Source: DATAFO01 sp046728935
GTDB lineage: Bacteria > Actinomycetota > Thermoleophilia > Solirubrobacterales > 70-9
Direction of reading: 5' to 3'
DNA: 33,880 nt
Assembly (NCBI GenBank): GCA_046728935.1
Contig: JBKPFS010000068.1
Coordinates: 1 to 33,880 of the forward strand
The translations under genes and the position numbers were made by a program. The notes beneath the pieces were generated by a model. It did no database searches, had not been told where the DNA came from, and saw only the letters and a list, made by a program, of their open reading frames with translations. How positions within the stretch are numbered: position 1 is the stretch's first letter; every line of letters starts with the position of its first letter. Positions 22,114 to 30,511 of this stretch are shown piece by piece.

Positions 22114-23064
22114 ATGCGATACCCGCGTAGATCGCCGACCCGCAGGCGTCTCGACGAGGACCGGCTCGTGTGGATCATGGGCTCCTCGCGAAGTGGCAGC
22201 ACCTGGCTGCTGCGGATGCTCGGGGAGCTCGAGGAAGTGGTCGCGATCGACGACCCGCATCTCGGACACCACCTCGGCATCTGGAGGCCGATTTCGCTCG
22301 CCTGGGCCACGGCGGATGAGCCCCCCGAGCTGACCACCCTCGCCGAGCTGAAGCGCGACAAGCCCAGCTTCTTCTTCGCCGACCGCTACGCGGAGGTGTG
22401 GCGACCTGCGCTGCGCGAGTTGATTGCGGCGCGCTTTGCTGCGCAGGCGGCGGAGGCTGGGGTGCGGCGGCCGCGGGTGGTCGTCAAGGAACCGGGCTCG
22501 CAGGCAGCGGGCTTGGTCCTGTCGCTGTTCCCGCGCTCCCGGCTGATCTTCCTGCTGCGCGACGGACGCGACGTGATCGACTCCTGGCTCGCCGCCTATC
22601 GGGCTGGCGCCTGGGCCCAGGAGGAGGGCGCCTTCCCGCTCGCGGCGTTCGGGCGGGAGGCGTTCATCCGCTGGCAGGCGAGCGTCTGGGCGCACCGCAC
22701 GAACGCGGTGGCCAGGGCGTACGAGAGCCACGACCCTGCTCGCCGGATCCTGATCAGATACGAGGAGCTTCGCGCCGATCCGGTCGGGTCACTGGAGCGG
22801 ACCTGCCGAGCGGCGGGCATCCGCGCCGATGCCGAGCAGCTGGCGCGGATCTCGGCGATCCACGACATCGATGCCATGGACGCGGACGCAAAGGGCCCGC
22901 ACCGGCCGATCCGAAGCGGGTGGTCGGGGGGCTGGCGCCGCAGCCTCAGCGCCGGCGAGCGGCGGACGATGCTGGATGCGATGGGCTCGGAGCTGGTGCG
23001 CTTCGGATACCTACAGCCCGAAGAGCTGCGCCGCTCGCGGTGGAGGCTGCGCAGGGCCGCCTGA
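22114..23064 (+). CDS. Sulfotransferase family protein
   Basis: 316 residues. The 5'-phosphosulfate loop GSSRSGSTWL is at 23-32 and the 3'-phosphate region 'LIFLLRDGRDVIDSW' at about 148-162, the two PAPS-binding motifs. The region between is helical with 'RRPRVVVKEPGSQA'. Such enzymes transfer sulfate from PAPS to a hydroxyl or amine of a lipid, sugar or small molecule. No signal peptide or membrane helix. No PAPS synthesis genes are in the window. The acceptor is unknown. Start at ATG 22114, which follows the region GGGGGTAAG; upstream and downstream genes are on the same strand but spaced. Confidence 0.85.
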   Translation: MRYPRRSPTRRRLDEDRLVWIMGSSRSGSTWLLRMLGELEEVVAIDDPHLGHHLGIWRPISLAWATADEPPELTTLAELKRDKPSFFFADRYAEVWRPALRELIAARFAAQAAEAGVRRPRVVVKEPGSQAAGLVLSLFPRSRLIFLLRDGRDVIDSWLAAYRAGAWAQEEGAFPLAAFGREAFIRWQASVWAHRTNAVARAYESHDPARRILIRYEELRADPVGSLERTCRAAGIRADAEQLARISAIHDIDAMDADAKGPHRPIRSGWSGGWRRSLSAGERRTMLDAMGSELVRFGYLQPEELRRSRWRLRRAA

Positions 23065-23130
23065 GCGCCTCGCCCAAAGTGTCCGCGGGCGCGCAACGGG
23101 TACCCGAGGGCCAGCGAAGGAGGTGATGAG

Positions 23131-23337
23131 ATGGCCAAGGATCACGGCCCCAGCGTCAAAGACGACAAACAGTACGAGGGCCTGCGCAAGAAGGGCATGA
23201 GCAAGCAGCGCGCCGCCTCGATCGCGAACGCCCCCAAGTCATCCAGCAAGGGCGCCAAGAAGAGCGGCAAGGGCCGCGGAGGCTCGAAGTCCCAGAAGCG
23301 GGCCGCGGGGCGCGAGGGCGGCAGGAAGTCGAGCTGA
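23131..23337 (+). CDS. DUF7218-like small basic protein
   Basis: 68 residues: 'MAKDHGPSVKDDKQYEGLRK' then KGMSKQRAASIANAP and a Lys/Ser/Gly-rich tail. This is the pattern of small basic proteins annotated DUF7218 and related plasmid/stress-type proteins in Actinobacteria (from memory). The net charge suggests nucleic-acid binding (inference). The ribosome-binding site AAGGAGGTGAT (23117-23127) is complementary to the 16S 3' end over its whole length, the strongest in the window, so high expression is expected. Confidence 0.7.
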   Translation: MAKDHGPSVKDDKQYEGLRKKGMSKQRAASIANAPKSSSKGAKKSGKGRGGSKSQKRAAGREGGRKSS

Positions 23338-23360
23338 GGTCGCGCCGGGAGTCGGGGGGC

Positions 23361-23516
23361 CTAGCTCTCGGCCAGCCCCTCGACGACCGCCCGGGCGGTC
23401 GTCTCGTCGACGTCCGCCTGCTTGGCGTAGAGCGCCACGGCCTCGTTCACCTGATCGAGCAGGATCAGCTGCTCGACCTCGGGCGAGGGCTTGGGCAGTT
23501 CTTGCGTTCCCTCCAT
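23361..23516 (-). CDS. 51-residue protein resembling the L7/L12 C-terminal helix pattern
   Basis: 51 residues from ATG 23516, 14 bases behind the sdhE-like gene. The part 'LILLDQVNEAVALYAKQADV' followed by DETTARAVVEGLAES has the spacing of the ribosomal L7/L12-type helix-turn-helix ('L-x-x-G-x-K-x-x-A-I-K-x-x-R-x-x-x-x-x-x-L-x-x-A-x-x-x-V-E-x-L'), as in many short L7/L12-like ORFs of unknown role. The basic residues of true L7/L12 are largely missing, so ribosome binding is unlikely to carry over. It may be an SDH-operon accessory. An upstream in-frame extension to 23843 overlaps sdhE and is not used. Confidence 0.5.
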   Translation of the reverse strand: MEGTQELPKPSPEVEQLILLDQVNEAVALYAKQADVDETTARAVVEGLAES

Positions 23517-23530
23517 CGCGCGGATCGGTC

Positions 23531-24430
23531 CTAGGCGGGGGCGAGCGAGTCGAGCCGCTCCGCCACCCAGGCGGTCGAGGCGACGTGCTTGTCCATCCCC
23601 AGCCGCCCGGGCTCGAAGCCGAGTGCGAGGCCGACCAGCTGCGGTAGGTGCAGGACCGCGATCCCCAGCTCGCGGTTGACGGTCTTCGCGGCCTCCGGCT
23701 GCTGCATATCGAGGTTGAGATGGCAGAGCGGGCAGGGCGTGACGAGGCAGTCGGCGCCGGCGTCGAGGGCGTCGCCGAGGTGGGTGCCCGCCTGGCGCAG
23801 CGAGGTGTCGCGATTCATCGTGATCACCGGGAAGCCGCAGCACTTCCGCGCGCCCGGGTAGTCGACCACCTCGCCGCCGAGCGCGTCAATCAGCCGCTCG
23901 AGGTAGAGGTCGCGCTCGGGGTGCTCGTCGTAGCCCAGCCGGTGCCTGGGGCGGATCACGTAGCAGCCGTAGAACGGCCCGACGCGCAGCCCGGCGAGGG
24001 GGCGGGTCACCTTCTCCCGCAGCGCGTCCAGGCCGTAGTCCTCGACCAGCACCCAGAGGAAGTTCTTGTTCTCGAAGCCGTCCTTGCCCTTCACGTACTC
24101 GAGCCCCTCGCCGGCGAGGGCGTCGTTGATGTGGGCGCGGTACGCGGAGTCGGCGTCGAGGCGCTGCTGACACTCCGACTGGGAACCCTGGCAGGTCGAG
24201 CAGATGTTCATCATCCCGAGGCCCGTCGACTGCGCGAGGGCGAAGGTGCGGGCGTTGAGCGTGTCGGCAAGCTCCTGGTTGTGCTCGGCGATCACGCCAG
24301 CGCCGCAGCAGTTGGCGCGATCGAGCGTCACCAGCTCGATCCCCAGCTGCTCCGCGACGAGGGCCATCGAGCCGTGAAGCTCCGGGGTGAAGCCGCGCGA
24401 GACGCAGCCCGGCCAGTACGCGAGCCGCAT
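23531..24430 (-). CDS. sdhE: HdrB-like SdhE-type subunit of succinate dehydrogenase (CCG domains)
   Basis: 299 residues with two complete cysteine-rich CCG domains: C9-x31-C41-C42-x34-C77-x2-C80 and C156-x40-C197-C198-x34-C233-x2-C236. Such domains ligate a non-cubane [4Fe-4S] pair in heterodisulfide reductase HdrB and occur in the SdhE subunit of type-E (non-classical) succinate:quinone reductases, where they replace the heme-bearing membrane anchor. No transmembrane helix is present. It follows sdhB of the same operon (52-base gap with a GCCGC-TTGA-GCGGC hairpin), so it is the electron-accepting/anchor part of SDH complex 1. The second small subunit SdhF of classical type-E enzymes was not found nearby. 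Confidence 0.85.
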   Translation of the reverse strand: MRLAYWPGCVSRGFTPELHGSMALVAEQLGIELVTLDRANCCGAGVIAEHNQELADTLNARTFALAQSTGLGMMNICSTCQGSQSECQQRLDADSAYRAHINDALAGEGLEYVKGKDGFENKNFLWVLVEDYGLDALREKVTRPLAGLRVGPFYGCYVIRPRHRLGYDEHPERDLYLERLIDALGGEVVDYPGARKCCGFPVITMNRDTSLRQAGTHLGDALDAGADCLVTPCPLCHLNLDMQQPEAAKTVNRELGIAVLHLPQLVGLALGFEPGRLGMDKHVASTAWVAERLDSLAPA

Positions 24431-24482
24431 GGTTAGGTGAGCCGCTTGAGCGGCGAAAGGGGCGTGTGTCGTTGGTTGGTGA

Positions 24483-25565
24483 TTATTCGTCCTCCTCGCC
24501 AGCGATGTAGAGGTTGAACTCGGTGTGGTGCTCCTCGGCGTGGGAGTAGATCCGCTGCACGTGTTGCTGGGCGTCGCCGGGGAGCTTCGGATGGATGCCC
24601 GGGATCAGCTTGCGCAGCGAGCGCATCTTCCCGGCCCGGACGCCGCGGACCGCCGTCGGGATCGAGTTCAGGAGGCCCTTGATCGCGCTCATTCGCGGGA
24701 TCAGCTTGCCCTTCAGACCCGGCGCGTAGGACTCCTGGAGCAGCAGCGACTCGTCGTTCGTCCCCTTCTTGCGGATGATCTTCGCGAACGCCTCCTCGTG
24801 ACGGCGGCCGTTGTTCAGGTCGTCGATGTCCTCGTCGCGGCCCGCGAGCCGGCGCAGGCGCATGATCTGGTCCATCGGCGCGACCCCCTTGGGGCAGGCG
24901 TCGACGCAGGCGAAGCAGTGGGTGCAGTCATAGATCCCGTGCGGGTCCTGGGCGAGGTCGTAGAGGCGCTCGCGCCTCTGGCCGTCGCGCGGGTCGCCGA
25001 CGAAGCGGTAGGCCTTCGCCAGCGCCGCCGGGCCGATGAACTCCGGGTCGACCTCCATCGACAGGCAGGCCGACACGCAGGCGCCGCACTGGATGCAGGC
25101 CATCGACTGCGTGACGTCCATCATCGCCTCGGCCGGCACCACGTACTCGCGCTCGGGCGGGTCGCCCTCCGGCAGGAGCCAGGGCGTGACCCGGCGGATC
25201 TTGTCCCAGTGGACCGTCTCCATGTCGGTCACCAGGTCCTTGATCACCGGCATGTTCCCCATCGGCTCGACGACGATCTCCCGCGGGCCCCCGTCTCCCC
25301 GCAGGTCGGCCTGGTTCTGCGCCTCCTGGATCTGCGTCTTGCACGCCAGCGTCGACTCGCCGTTCACCTTCACGCCGCATGAGCCGCAGATCGCCGCTCG
25401 GCAGGAGCAGCGGACGGCGAGCGAGCCATCCTGGAGCGAGCGGGCCTCGAGGAGCCCGTCGAGGACCGAGAGCGTCTCCTCCAGCTCGACCGTGAAGTCC
25501 TCCCAGTACGCGGGCTCCCCCGTCTCCGGCTTGAACCTGCGGACCTTGAGCGTGTACTCGGGCAT
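24483..25565 (-). CDS. sdhB: Succinate dehydrogenase/fumarate reductase iron-sulfur subunit (complex 1)
   Basis: 360 residues from ATG 25565, longer than the usual 230-260 because of a C-terminal extension (about 240-360) without known motif. [2Fe-2S] ligands: Cys 53/55, 60, 63 and 75. The first ferredoxin-type motif is C157-x2-C160-x2-C163-x3-C167; the second is C214-x2-C217-x2-C220-x3-C224-P. Classical SdhB lacks a Cys at the place of C217, which leaves a [3Fe-4S] centre; here a fourth ligand could hold a [4Fe-4S], as known for some type-E/archaeal enzymes. Gene order sdhA-sdhB-sdhE on the minus strand. Confidence 0.92.
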   Translation of the reverse strand: MPEYTLKVRRFKPETGEPAYWEDFTVELEETLSVLDGLLEARSLQDGSLAVRCSCRAAICGSCGVKVNGESTLACKTQIQEAQNQADLRGDGGPREIVVEPMGNMPVIKDLVTDMETVHWDKIRRVTPWLLPEGDPPEREYVVPAEAMMDVTQSMACIQCGACVSACLSMEVDPEFIGPAALAKAYRFVGDPRDGQRRERLYDLAQDPHGIYDCTHCFACVDACPKGVAPMDQIMRLRRLAGRDEDIDDLNNGRRHEEAFAKIIRKKGTNDESLLLQESYAPGLKGKLIPRMSAIKGLLNSIPTAVRGVRAGKMRSLRKLIPGIHPKLPGDAQQHVQRIYSHAEEHHTEFNLYIAGEEDE

Positions 25566-25728
25566 CAGTGGTCTCCGTCGTGGGTCCGCCCGCATCTGGG
25601 CGAGCGAAAAGCGAGCATGGCAAGGACGCAGGGCGCGACGCGTGGCACCGCCACACGAGCGCCCGAGGACGTAGCCAGGCGAAGCTTTGCAGCCGATCCA
25701 GGTGCGGGTGTATCTGCGGCGGCGACCA

Positions 25729-27411
25729 CTAGTAGGTGCGCTCCGCAGGTTGCCACTTGGTGATCGTGACCGGCGCGTAGTCGATCGCCGGGCCGTCGCC
25801 GTCGAGGCTGAGGGTGACGTGGCGGAGCCACTCGTCGTCGTTTCGCTCCGGGAAGTCGGTGCGGAACTGGGCGCCGCGGCTCTCGGTCCGGTGGAGCGCC
25901 GCGACGCACGTGCACTCGGCGTTGTCGAGCATGAACTCGAGCTCGAGCGCGCCCAGCAGGTCCTGGTTGAAGATCGAGCCCCGGTCGTCGACGTAGGTGC
26001 TCTTGACCTCCTCGTTGAGCCGCTGGATCACCTCGAGCGCGGTCTGGATGCCCTCTGCGTCGCGGAAGACGCCGAGGTGGCGGTCCATGACCACGCTCAT
26101 CTCGTGCCTGATCTCGGCCACGCGCCGGCCCGAGCCCCGGTCCCGGCTGAGGATCGTGTCGATCCGCGCCCGCTCGTCGGCGAGCCGCGCCTTGGGCGCC
26201 GGCGGCGGATGGATCTGCTTCGCCCGCGCTGCCGCGTGCTGCCCGGCCCGTCGCCCGAAGATCAGCGTGTCGAGCAGCGAGTTGGCGCCGAGCCGGTTGC
26301 CCCCGTGGACCGACACGCAGGCCACCTCGCCCGCCGCGTAGAGGCCCGGGACCGAGGTGGCGCCGTGGACGTCGGTCTTCACCCCACCCATCATGTAGTG
26401 GTTGCCGGGCTTGATGTGGATGGGCTCGCGGGTGATGTCGACCCCGGCGAAGTCGCGCCCCACGAGCACGATCTCCCGCAGCGCCTCGTGGATGCGCTTC
26501 TTGGGCACCACAGTGACGTCGAGGGCCACAGTGCCGTCCGGAAAGCCGCGACCCTCCTCGATCTCGGTCTGCTCCGCGCGAGAGACGACGTCACGGGAGG
26601 CGAGCTCCATCTTGTTGGGGGCGTAGCGCTCCATGAAGCGCTCGCCCTTCGCGTTCAGCAGATGCGCGCCCTCGCCCCTGGCTCCCTCGGTGATCAGGAA
26701 TCCGCGGCGCGCGAGGCAGGTGGGGTGGTACTGGACCATCTCCATGTCCATCAGCTCGGTCCCCGCTCGGTAGGCCATCGCGATTCCGTCGCCGGTGCAG
26801 ATCAGCGCGTTCGTCGTCGGCCGCCAGATCTGCCCGTTGCCGCCCGTCGCCAGGATCACGTTCTTCGCCTCGAAGAGCTCCATCGTGCCGTCGCCGACGT
26901 TGCGAACCACGGCCCCGACGCAGGCGCCGCTGGCGTCGAGCGCCAGCGCGGTGGTGAAGTACTCCTCGTAGCGCGCGATCCGCTCGGCGTGCTTCATCAG
27001 CTGCTCGTAGAGCACGTGCATGATCGCCTGGCCGGTGATATCGGCGACGTAGTACGTGCGCGCCGCGGAGGCGCCGCCGAACGCCCGCGTCCCCAACCTG
27101 CCCTCCTCGTTGCGGTGGAAGGTGACGCCGAGGTGCTCGAGATGGAGGATCTCGTCCGGCGCCTCGCGGCACATGATCTCGATCGCGTCCTGGTCGCCGA
27201 GGTAGTCGGAGCCCTTGATGGTGTCGAAGGCGTGCGATTCCCATGAGTCGTCGGGCTGGAGCGCGGCGTTGATCCCGCCCTGGGCCGCGTTCGAATGCGA
27301 GCGCACCGGGTGGACCTTCGAGACGATGCCCACGCTCACCCCCTCCTCGGCCGCCGCTAGGGCCGCTCGTTGCCCGGCGAGCCCGGCTCCTATCACGAGG
27401 ACGTCATGCAC
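25729..27411 (-). CDS. sdhA: Succinate dehydrogenase/fumarate reductase flavoprotein (complex 1)
   Basis: 560 residues. FAD-binding VIGAGLAGQRAALAAAEEG (6-24); the His of the RSHSNAAQGGI segment (H39) is the usual covalent FAD attachment site. Substrate-site signatures follow: 'HPTCLARRGFLITEGARGEG' and the active-site stretch 'AGEVACVSVHGGNRLGANSL'. The C-terminal helical domain ends at W-Q-P-A-E-R-T-Y. It oxidises succinate to fumarate or runs in reverse. It is the first gene of the operon, with sdhB and sdhE behind it. A CCTAT-TG-ATAGG dyad (27420-27431) lies nine bases before the start, and a weak TAGGAT on the coding strand may be its -10 box. Confidence 0.94.
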   Translation of the reverse strand: MHDVLVIGAGLAGQRAALAAAEEGVSVGIVSKVHPVRSHSNAAQGGINAALQPDDSWESHAFDTIKGSDYLGDQDAIEIMCREAPDEILHLEHLGVTFHRNEEGRLGTRAFGGASAARTYYVADITGQAIMHVLYEQLMKHAERIARYEEYFTTALALDASGACVGAVVRNVGDGTMELFEAKNVILATGGNGQIWRPTTNALICTGDGIAMAYRAGTELMDMEMVQYHPTCLARRGFLITEGARGEGAHLLNAKGERFMERYAPNKMELASRDVVSRAEQTEIEEGRGFPDGTVALDVTVVPKKRIHEALREIVLVGRDFAGVDITREPIHIKPGNHYMMGGVKTDVHGATSVPGLYAAGEVACVSVHGGNRLGANSLLDTLIFGRRAGQHAAARAKQIHPPPAPKARLADERARIDTILSRDRGSGRRVAEIRHEMSVVMDRHLGVFRDAEGIQTALEVIQRLNEEVKSTYVDDRGSIFNQDLLGALELEFMLDNAECTCVAALHRTESRGAQFRTDFPERNDDEWLRHVTLSLDGDGPAIDYAPVTITKWQPAERTY

Positions 27412-27539
27412 GAGCCGATCCTATTGATAGGGCGGCGGCGAACGACTGCTGCGGGTGGACCCTTTTGAGTACAGACCGCAGGGGCCCACCGCCGCAGGAC
27501 GCGGAGCCGGCAACGGGTGGGCAATGAGGGGGGCGGCAT

Positions 27540-27598
27540 CGGTGAGTGTGGGATTTGAGTGCCTATGGCCGCCAAGTCCTCCACTCGATCTGTAGATC
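27540..27598 (+). repeat. Palindromic repeat copy 2
   Basis: Matches copy 1 (10341-10399) base for base in alignment without gaps, with about 11 differences in 59. The stem is GAGTGTGGGATTTG / CAAGTCCTCCACTC with two mismatches. The loop TGCCTATGGCCGC is conserved with copy 1, which argues for common origin rather than two unrelated hairpins. Confidence 0.7.
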
Positions 27599-27697
27599 GC
27601 GCCATCGTGCAGCTGGGCCGGAGGCAGCACGCCGTCGTCGGGCGGGCGCAGCTCTTGGCGGCTGGCGTCACCCGCATCGCTTCGATCGGTCGGCCAA

Positions 27698-27749
27698 CGG
27701 GTCGAGTGAAGGGTTGAGCCGCCACAGGCGGTCGAACCCCACACTCGTC
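27698..27749 (-). repeat. Palindromic repeat copy 3, inverted relative to copy 2
   Basis: The reverse complement reads GAGTGTGGGGTTCGACCGCC and continues to CACTCGACCCG; it aligns to copy 2 at roughly three quarters of positions. Copies 2 and 3 together bound a 99-base spacer, so the unit 27540-27749 resembles a small MITE-like element with palindromic ends. Confidence 0.55.
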
Positions 27750-27830
27750 TTGAGCGCCCCTTATTGCCAAGCCCGCTCCGTGCTGCGCCTCCCGTGGCGG
27801 CGGGCCGACCGCGCTCGGCTGCCCCGCGCC

Positions 27831-28604
27831 CTACTGCGGCTTCTGCGGGCCGCGGCGGCGGCGGAGCTTCTCGAGCATCGCCTTGCGGTACTCGCGGTTC
27901 AGCTCCCCGATCACCTTGATCGAGATCTCCTGGGGGCACACCTCCTGGCACTCGCCGTGATTGGTGCAGCCGCCGAAGCCCTCCGCGTCCATCTGCCGGA
28001 CCATGCTTCGCGTCCGATGGAAGCGCTCGGGCTCGCCCTGTGGGAGAAGGTTCAGATGGGTGACCTTGGCACCGGTGAACAGCATCGCCGACCCGTTTGG
28101 GCAGGCCGCGACGCACGCGCCACAGCCGATGCAGACCGCGGCGTCCATCGCCGCGCGCTGGGTCTCGGGGTGAATTGGATTCGAGTTCGGCTCCGGCTTC
28201 GGCCCGGCGCCGACGGCGATGTACCCGCCCGCCTGGATGATGCGGTCGAACGCCGAGCGGTCGATCATCAGGTCGCGGAGCACGGGGAAGGCGGCGTTGC
28301 GGAACGGCTCGACCTTGATCTCGGCGCCGTCCGCGAACTCGCGCATGAACAGCTGGCAGGTGGCCACCTGCCGCGGCCCATGCGGCTCGCCGTCGATCAT
28401 CAGCGAGCACGCCCCGCAGATGCCCTCGCGACAGTCCGAGTCGAAGGCGATCGGGGCGTCCCCCTCCGTGGTCAGCCGGTCGTTGAGCACGTCGAGCATC
28501 TCCAGGAACGACGCGTCGGGGTCGATGCCCTCGACCTCGTAGCGCTCGAAGCGTCCCTCAGCCGCGGCATCGTCCTGTCGCCAGACCTGGAGCGCGAAGT
28601 TCAC
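27831..28604 (-). CDS. Succinate dehydrogenase/fumarate reductase iron-sulfur subunit (complex 2)
   Basis: 257 residues from GTG 28604, which overlaps the stop of the flavoprotein gene (GTGA). [2Fe-2S] ligands C58, C63, C66, C83 (CREGICGAC). First cluster motif C158-x2-C161-x2-C164-x3-C168-P; second C213-x5-C219-x3-C223-P. The extra Cys seen in the other SdhB is His216 here, so the classical [3Fe-4S] arrangement is predicted. Normal length and typical of the Bacteroides/epsilon-type B enzymes found with a single diheme cytochrome b. Translation upstream of 28604 would run inside the flavoprotein gene and is rejected. Confidence 0.92.
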   Translation of the reverse strand: MNFALQVWRQDDAAAEGRFERYEVEGIDPDASFLEMLDVLNDRLTTEGDAPIAFDSDCREGICGACSLMIDGEPHGPRQVATCQLFMREFADGAEIKVEPFRNAAFPVLRDLMIDRSAFDRIIQAGGYIAVGAGPKPEPNSNPIHPETQRAAMDAAVCIGCGACVAACPNGSAMLFTGAKVTHLNLLPQGEPERFHRTRSMVRQMDAEGFGGCTNHGECQEVCPQEISIKVIGELNREYRKAMLEKLRRRRGPQKPQ

Positions 28605-30511
28605 TTGTAGCTCCGAGCTTCGGGCTCGACCTCCTCGAAGCTGAGCTCCTCGCGGTGAAGCGCCGGCTCCGCGCCCTCGCCGCGGTGCTCCCAGACCGCG
28701 ACGTTGGCAAAGTTGCGATCGTTGCGCAGCGGCTCCCCCTCCTCGGAGCGGTGCTCCTCCCGCAGGTGGCAGCCGCAGGACTCGTCGCGCTCCAGGGCGT
28801 CGAGGCACATCAGCTCGGCGAGCTCGAGGAAGTCCGAGACCCGCCCCGCGTACTCCAGGGACTGGTTGATCCCGTGCTCGCCCTCGGTGATGCGGAGGTC
28901 GCGCCAGAACTCATCGCGGATGCGGCGGATCTCGCCGAGGCCCGCGCGCAGGCGCCCGGCCTCGCGGGTTATTCCGCAGCGGTCGAGCATCAGCTCGCCC
29001 AGCTCGCGGTGGAACACGGTCGCCGGGGTCGAGCCGCCGGCGCCAAGCAGACGCGCGATCCGATCTCGCACCGCCCGCTCGGTCTGCTCGAACGCCGGGT
29101 GGGAGCCGTCCGGGCGCTCGTCGATCCCGCTCAGGTAGTGCGTGACGGCGTGGGGGACGATGAAGTAGCCGTCGGCGAGGCACTGCATCATCGCACTGGC
29201 GCCGAGCCGGTTCGCGCCGTGGTCGGAGAAGTTCGCCTCGCCGATCGCGAACAGGCCCGGGATCGTCGTCTGGAGCTCGTAGTCGACCCAGAGGCCACCC
29301 ATCGAGTAGTGCGGAGCGGGATAGATCCGCATCGGCACCTGCCACGGGCTCTCCCCCGTGATCCGCTCGTAGAGCTCGAACAGGTTCCCGTAGCGGCGCT
29401 CGATCTCCTCGGCGCCGCGCTCGCGGATCGCGTCGAGGAAGTCCATGTACACCGCCCGACCGGTGGCGCCGACGCCGAGGCCGTCGTCGCAGACGATCTT
29501 GGCCGCCCGCGAGGCGACGTCGCGTGGCACCAGGTTGCCGAAGCGGGGGTATCGCTCCTCGAGGTAGTAGTAGCGATCGGCCTCGGGGATCTCGTTGGGC
29601 TCCCGGCGCTCGTCGGGATCGCGCGGAACCCAGACGCGGCCGTCGTTGCGAAGCGACTCGCTCATCAGCGTCAGCTTCGACTGGTAATCGCCCGACTGCG
29701 GGATGCAGGTCGGGTGGATCTGGGTGAAGCAGGGGTTGGCGAACCCCGCGCCGCGCTTGTGCGCCCGCCAGGTCGCCGTGACGTTGCAGCCGACCGCGTT
29801 GGTCGACAGGTAGTAGACGTTGCAGTAGCCCCCGGTGGCGAGCACGACGGCGTCGGCGGAGTGACGCGTGATCTCGCCGCTCACCAGGTCGCGGACGATG
29901 ATCCCGCGCGCGCGACCGTCGCCCACGACGACGTCGAGCATCTCGTGGCGCGGATGGACCGTCGCCGTTCCCTGGGCGACCTCCTTCTGGAGCGCGCTGT
30001 AGGCCCCGAGCAGGAGCTGCTGTCCGGTCTGGCCGCGGCAGTAGAAGGTGCGCTCGACCAGGACGCCGCCGAACGAGCGGGTCGCCAGGTGCCCGCCGTA
30101 CTCGCGGTTGAACGGGACCCCCTGCGCGACCGCCTGGTCGATGATGTTGGTCGAGAGCTCGGCCAGCCGCCAGACGTTGCCCTCGCGGGCGCGGAAGTCG
30201 CCGCCCTTCATCGTGTCCACGAACAGGCGCTTCACCGAGTCGCCCTCGTTCGCGTAGTCCTTGGTCGCGTTGATCCCACCCTGGGCGGCGATCGAGTGCG
30301 CGCGCCGGGCCGAGTCCTGGAAGCAGAACGCCTCGACCCGGTAGCCGAGCCCGGCGAGCGTCGCGGCGGCGCTCGCCCCGGCGAGCCCGGTGCCGACGAC
30401 GATCACCGTGTACTCGTGGCGCTGGCGCGGGCCAACCAGCCTGTGCCCGTCGAGCCAGGCGTGCCAGCGCTCGTCGATCGGCCCATCCGGGATCTTCGGA
30501 TCGAGCTCCAT
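28601..30511 (-). CDS. Succinate dehydrogenase/fumarate reductase flavoprotein (complex 2)
   Basis: 636 residues from ATG 30511, which shares one base with the stop of the cytochrome gene (TGATG). FAD-binding VIVVGTGLAGASAAATLAGL (36-55), covalent-FAD His72 in RRAHSIAAQGG, substrate region 'IHPTCIPQSGDYQSKLTLMS', and 'GLFAIGEANFSDHGANRLGA' near 435. The length (about 640) and HGANRLGASAMMQC place it with the long flavoproteins of type-B SQR/QFR, distinct from the 560-residue copy of the neighbouring operon. Earlier in-frame starts up to 31084 lie inside the cytochrome gene and are not used. Confidence 0.94.
   Translation of the reverse strand: MELDPKIPDGPIDERWHAWLDGHRLVGPRQRHEYTVIVVGTGLAGASAAATLAGLGYRVEAFCFQDSARRAHSIAAQGGINATKDYANEGDSVKRLFVDTMKGGDFRAREGNVWRLAELSTNIIDQAVAQGVPFNREYGGHLATRSFGGVLVERTFYCRGQTGQQLLLGAYSALQKEVAQGTATVHPRHEMLDVVVGDGRARGIIVRDLVSGEITRHSADAVVLATGGYCNVYYLSTNAVGCNVTATWRAHKRGAGFANPCFTQIHPTCIPQSGDYQSKLTLMSESLRNDGRVWVPRDPDERREPNEIPEADRYYYLEERYPRFGNLVPRDVASRAAKIVCDDGLGVGATGRAVYMDFLDAIRERGAEEIERRYGNLFELYERITGESPWQVPMRIYPAPHYSMGGLWVDYELQTTIPGLFAIGEANFSDHGANRLGASAMMQCLADGYFIVPHAVTHYLSGIDERPDGSHPAFEQTERAVRDRIARLLGAGGSTPATVFHRELGELMLDRCGITREAGRLRAGLGEIRRIRDEFWRDLRITEGEHGINQSLEYAGRVSDFLELAELMCLDALERDESCGCHLREEHRSEEGEPLRNDRNFANVAVWEHRGEGAEPALHREELSFEEVEPEARSYK

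Larger units (their letters stand above)
27412..27830. other. Intergenic region between the two SDH operons, no gene seen
   Basis: 419 bases. Near 27420-27431 is a small dyad before sdhA. Around 27449-27495 lies a GC-rich region with several alternative short pairings (CTGCGG/CCGCAG). Two palindromic repeat copies in opposite orientation occupy 27540-27598 and 27698-27749. No reading frame with coding character or RBS was found. It must contain the sdhA promoter and the end of the second operon's transcript. Confidence 0.6.

Noticed and set aside
23125..23131. ATG at 23126 inside the Shine-Dalgarno of the DUF7218-like gene as an alternative start
   Set aside because: It is out of frame with the protein and immediately follows the GGAGG core, too close for initiation.
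25687..27246. Plus-strand open frame of about 519 codons opposite the first sdhA
   Set aside because: Antisense to a strongly conserved gene, no RBS and no recognisable domain.
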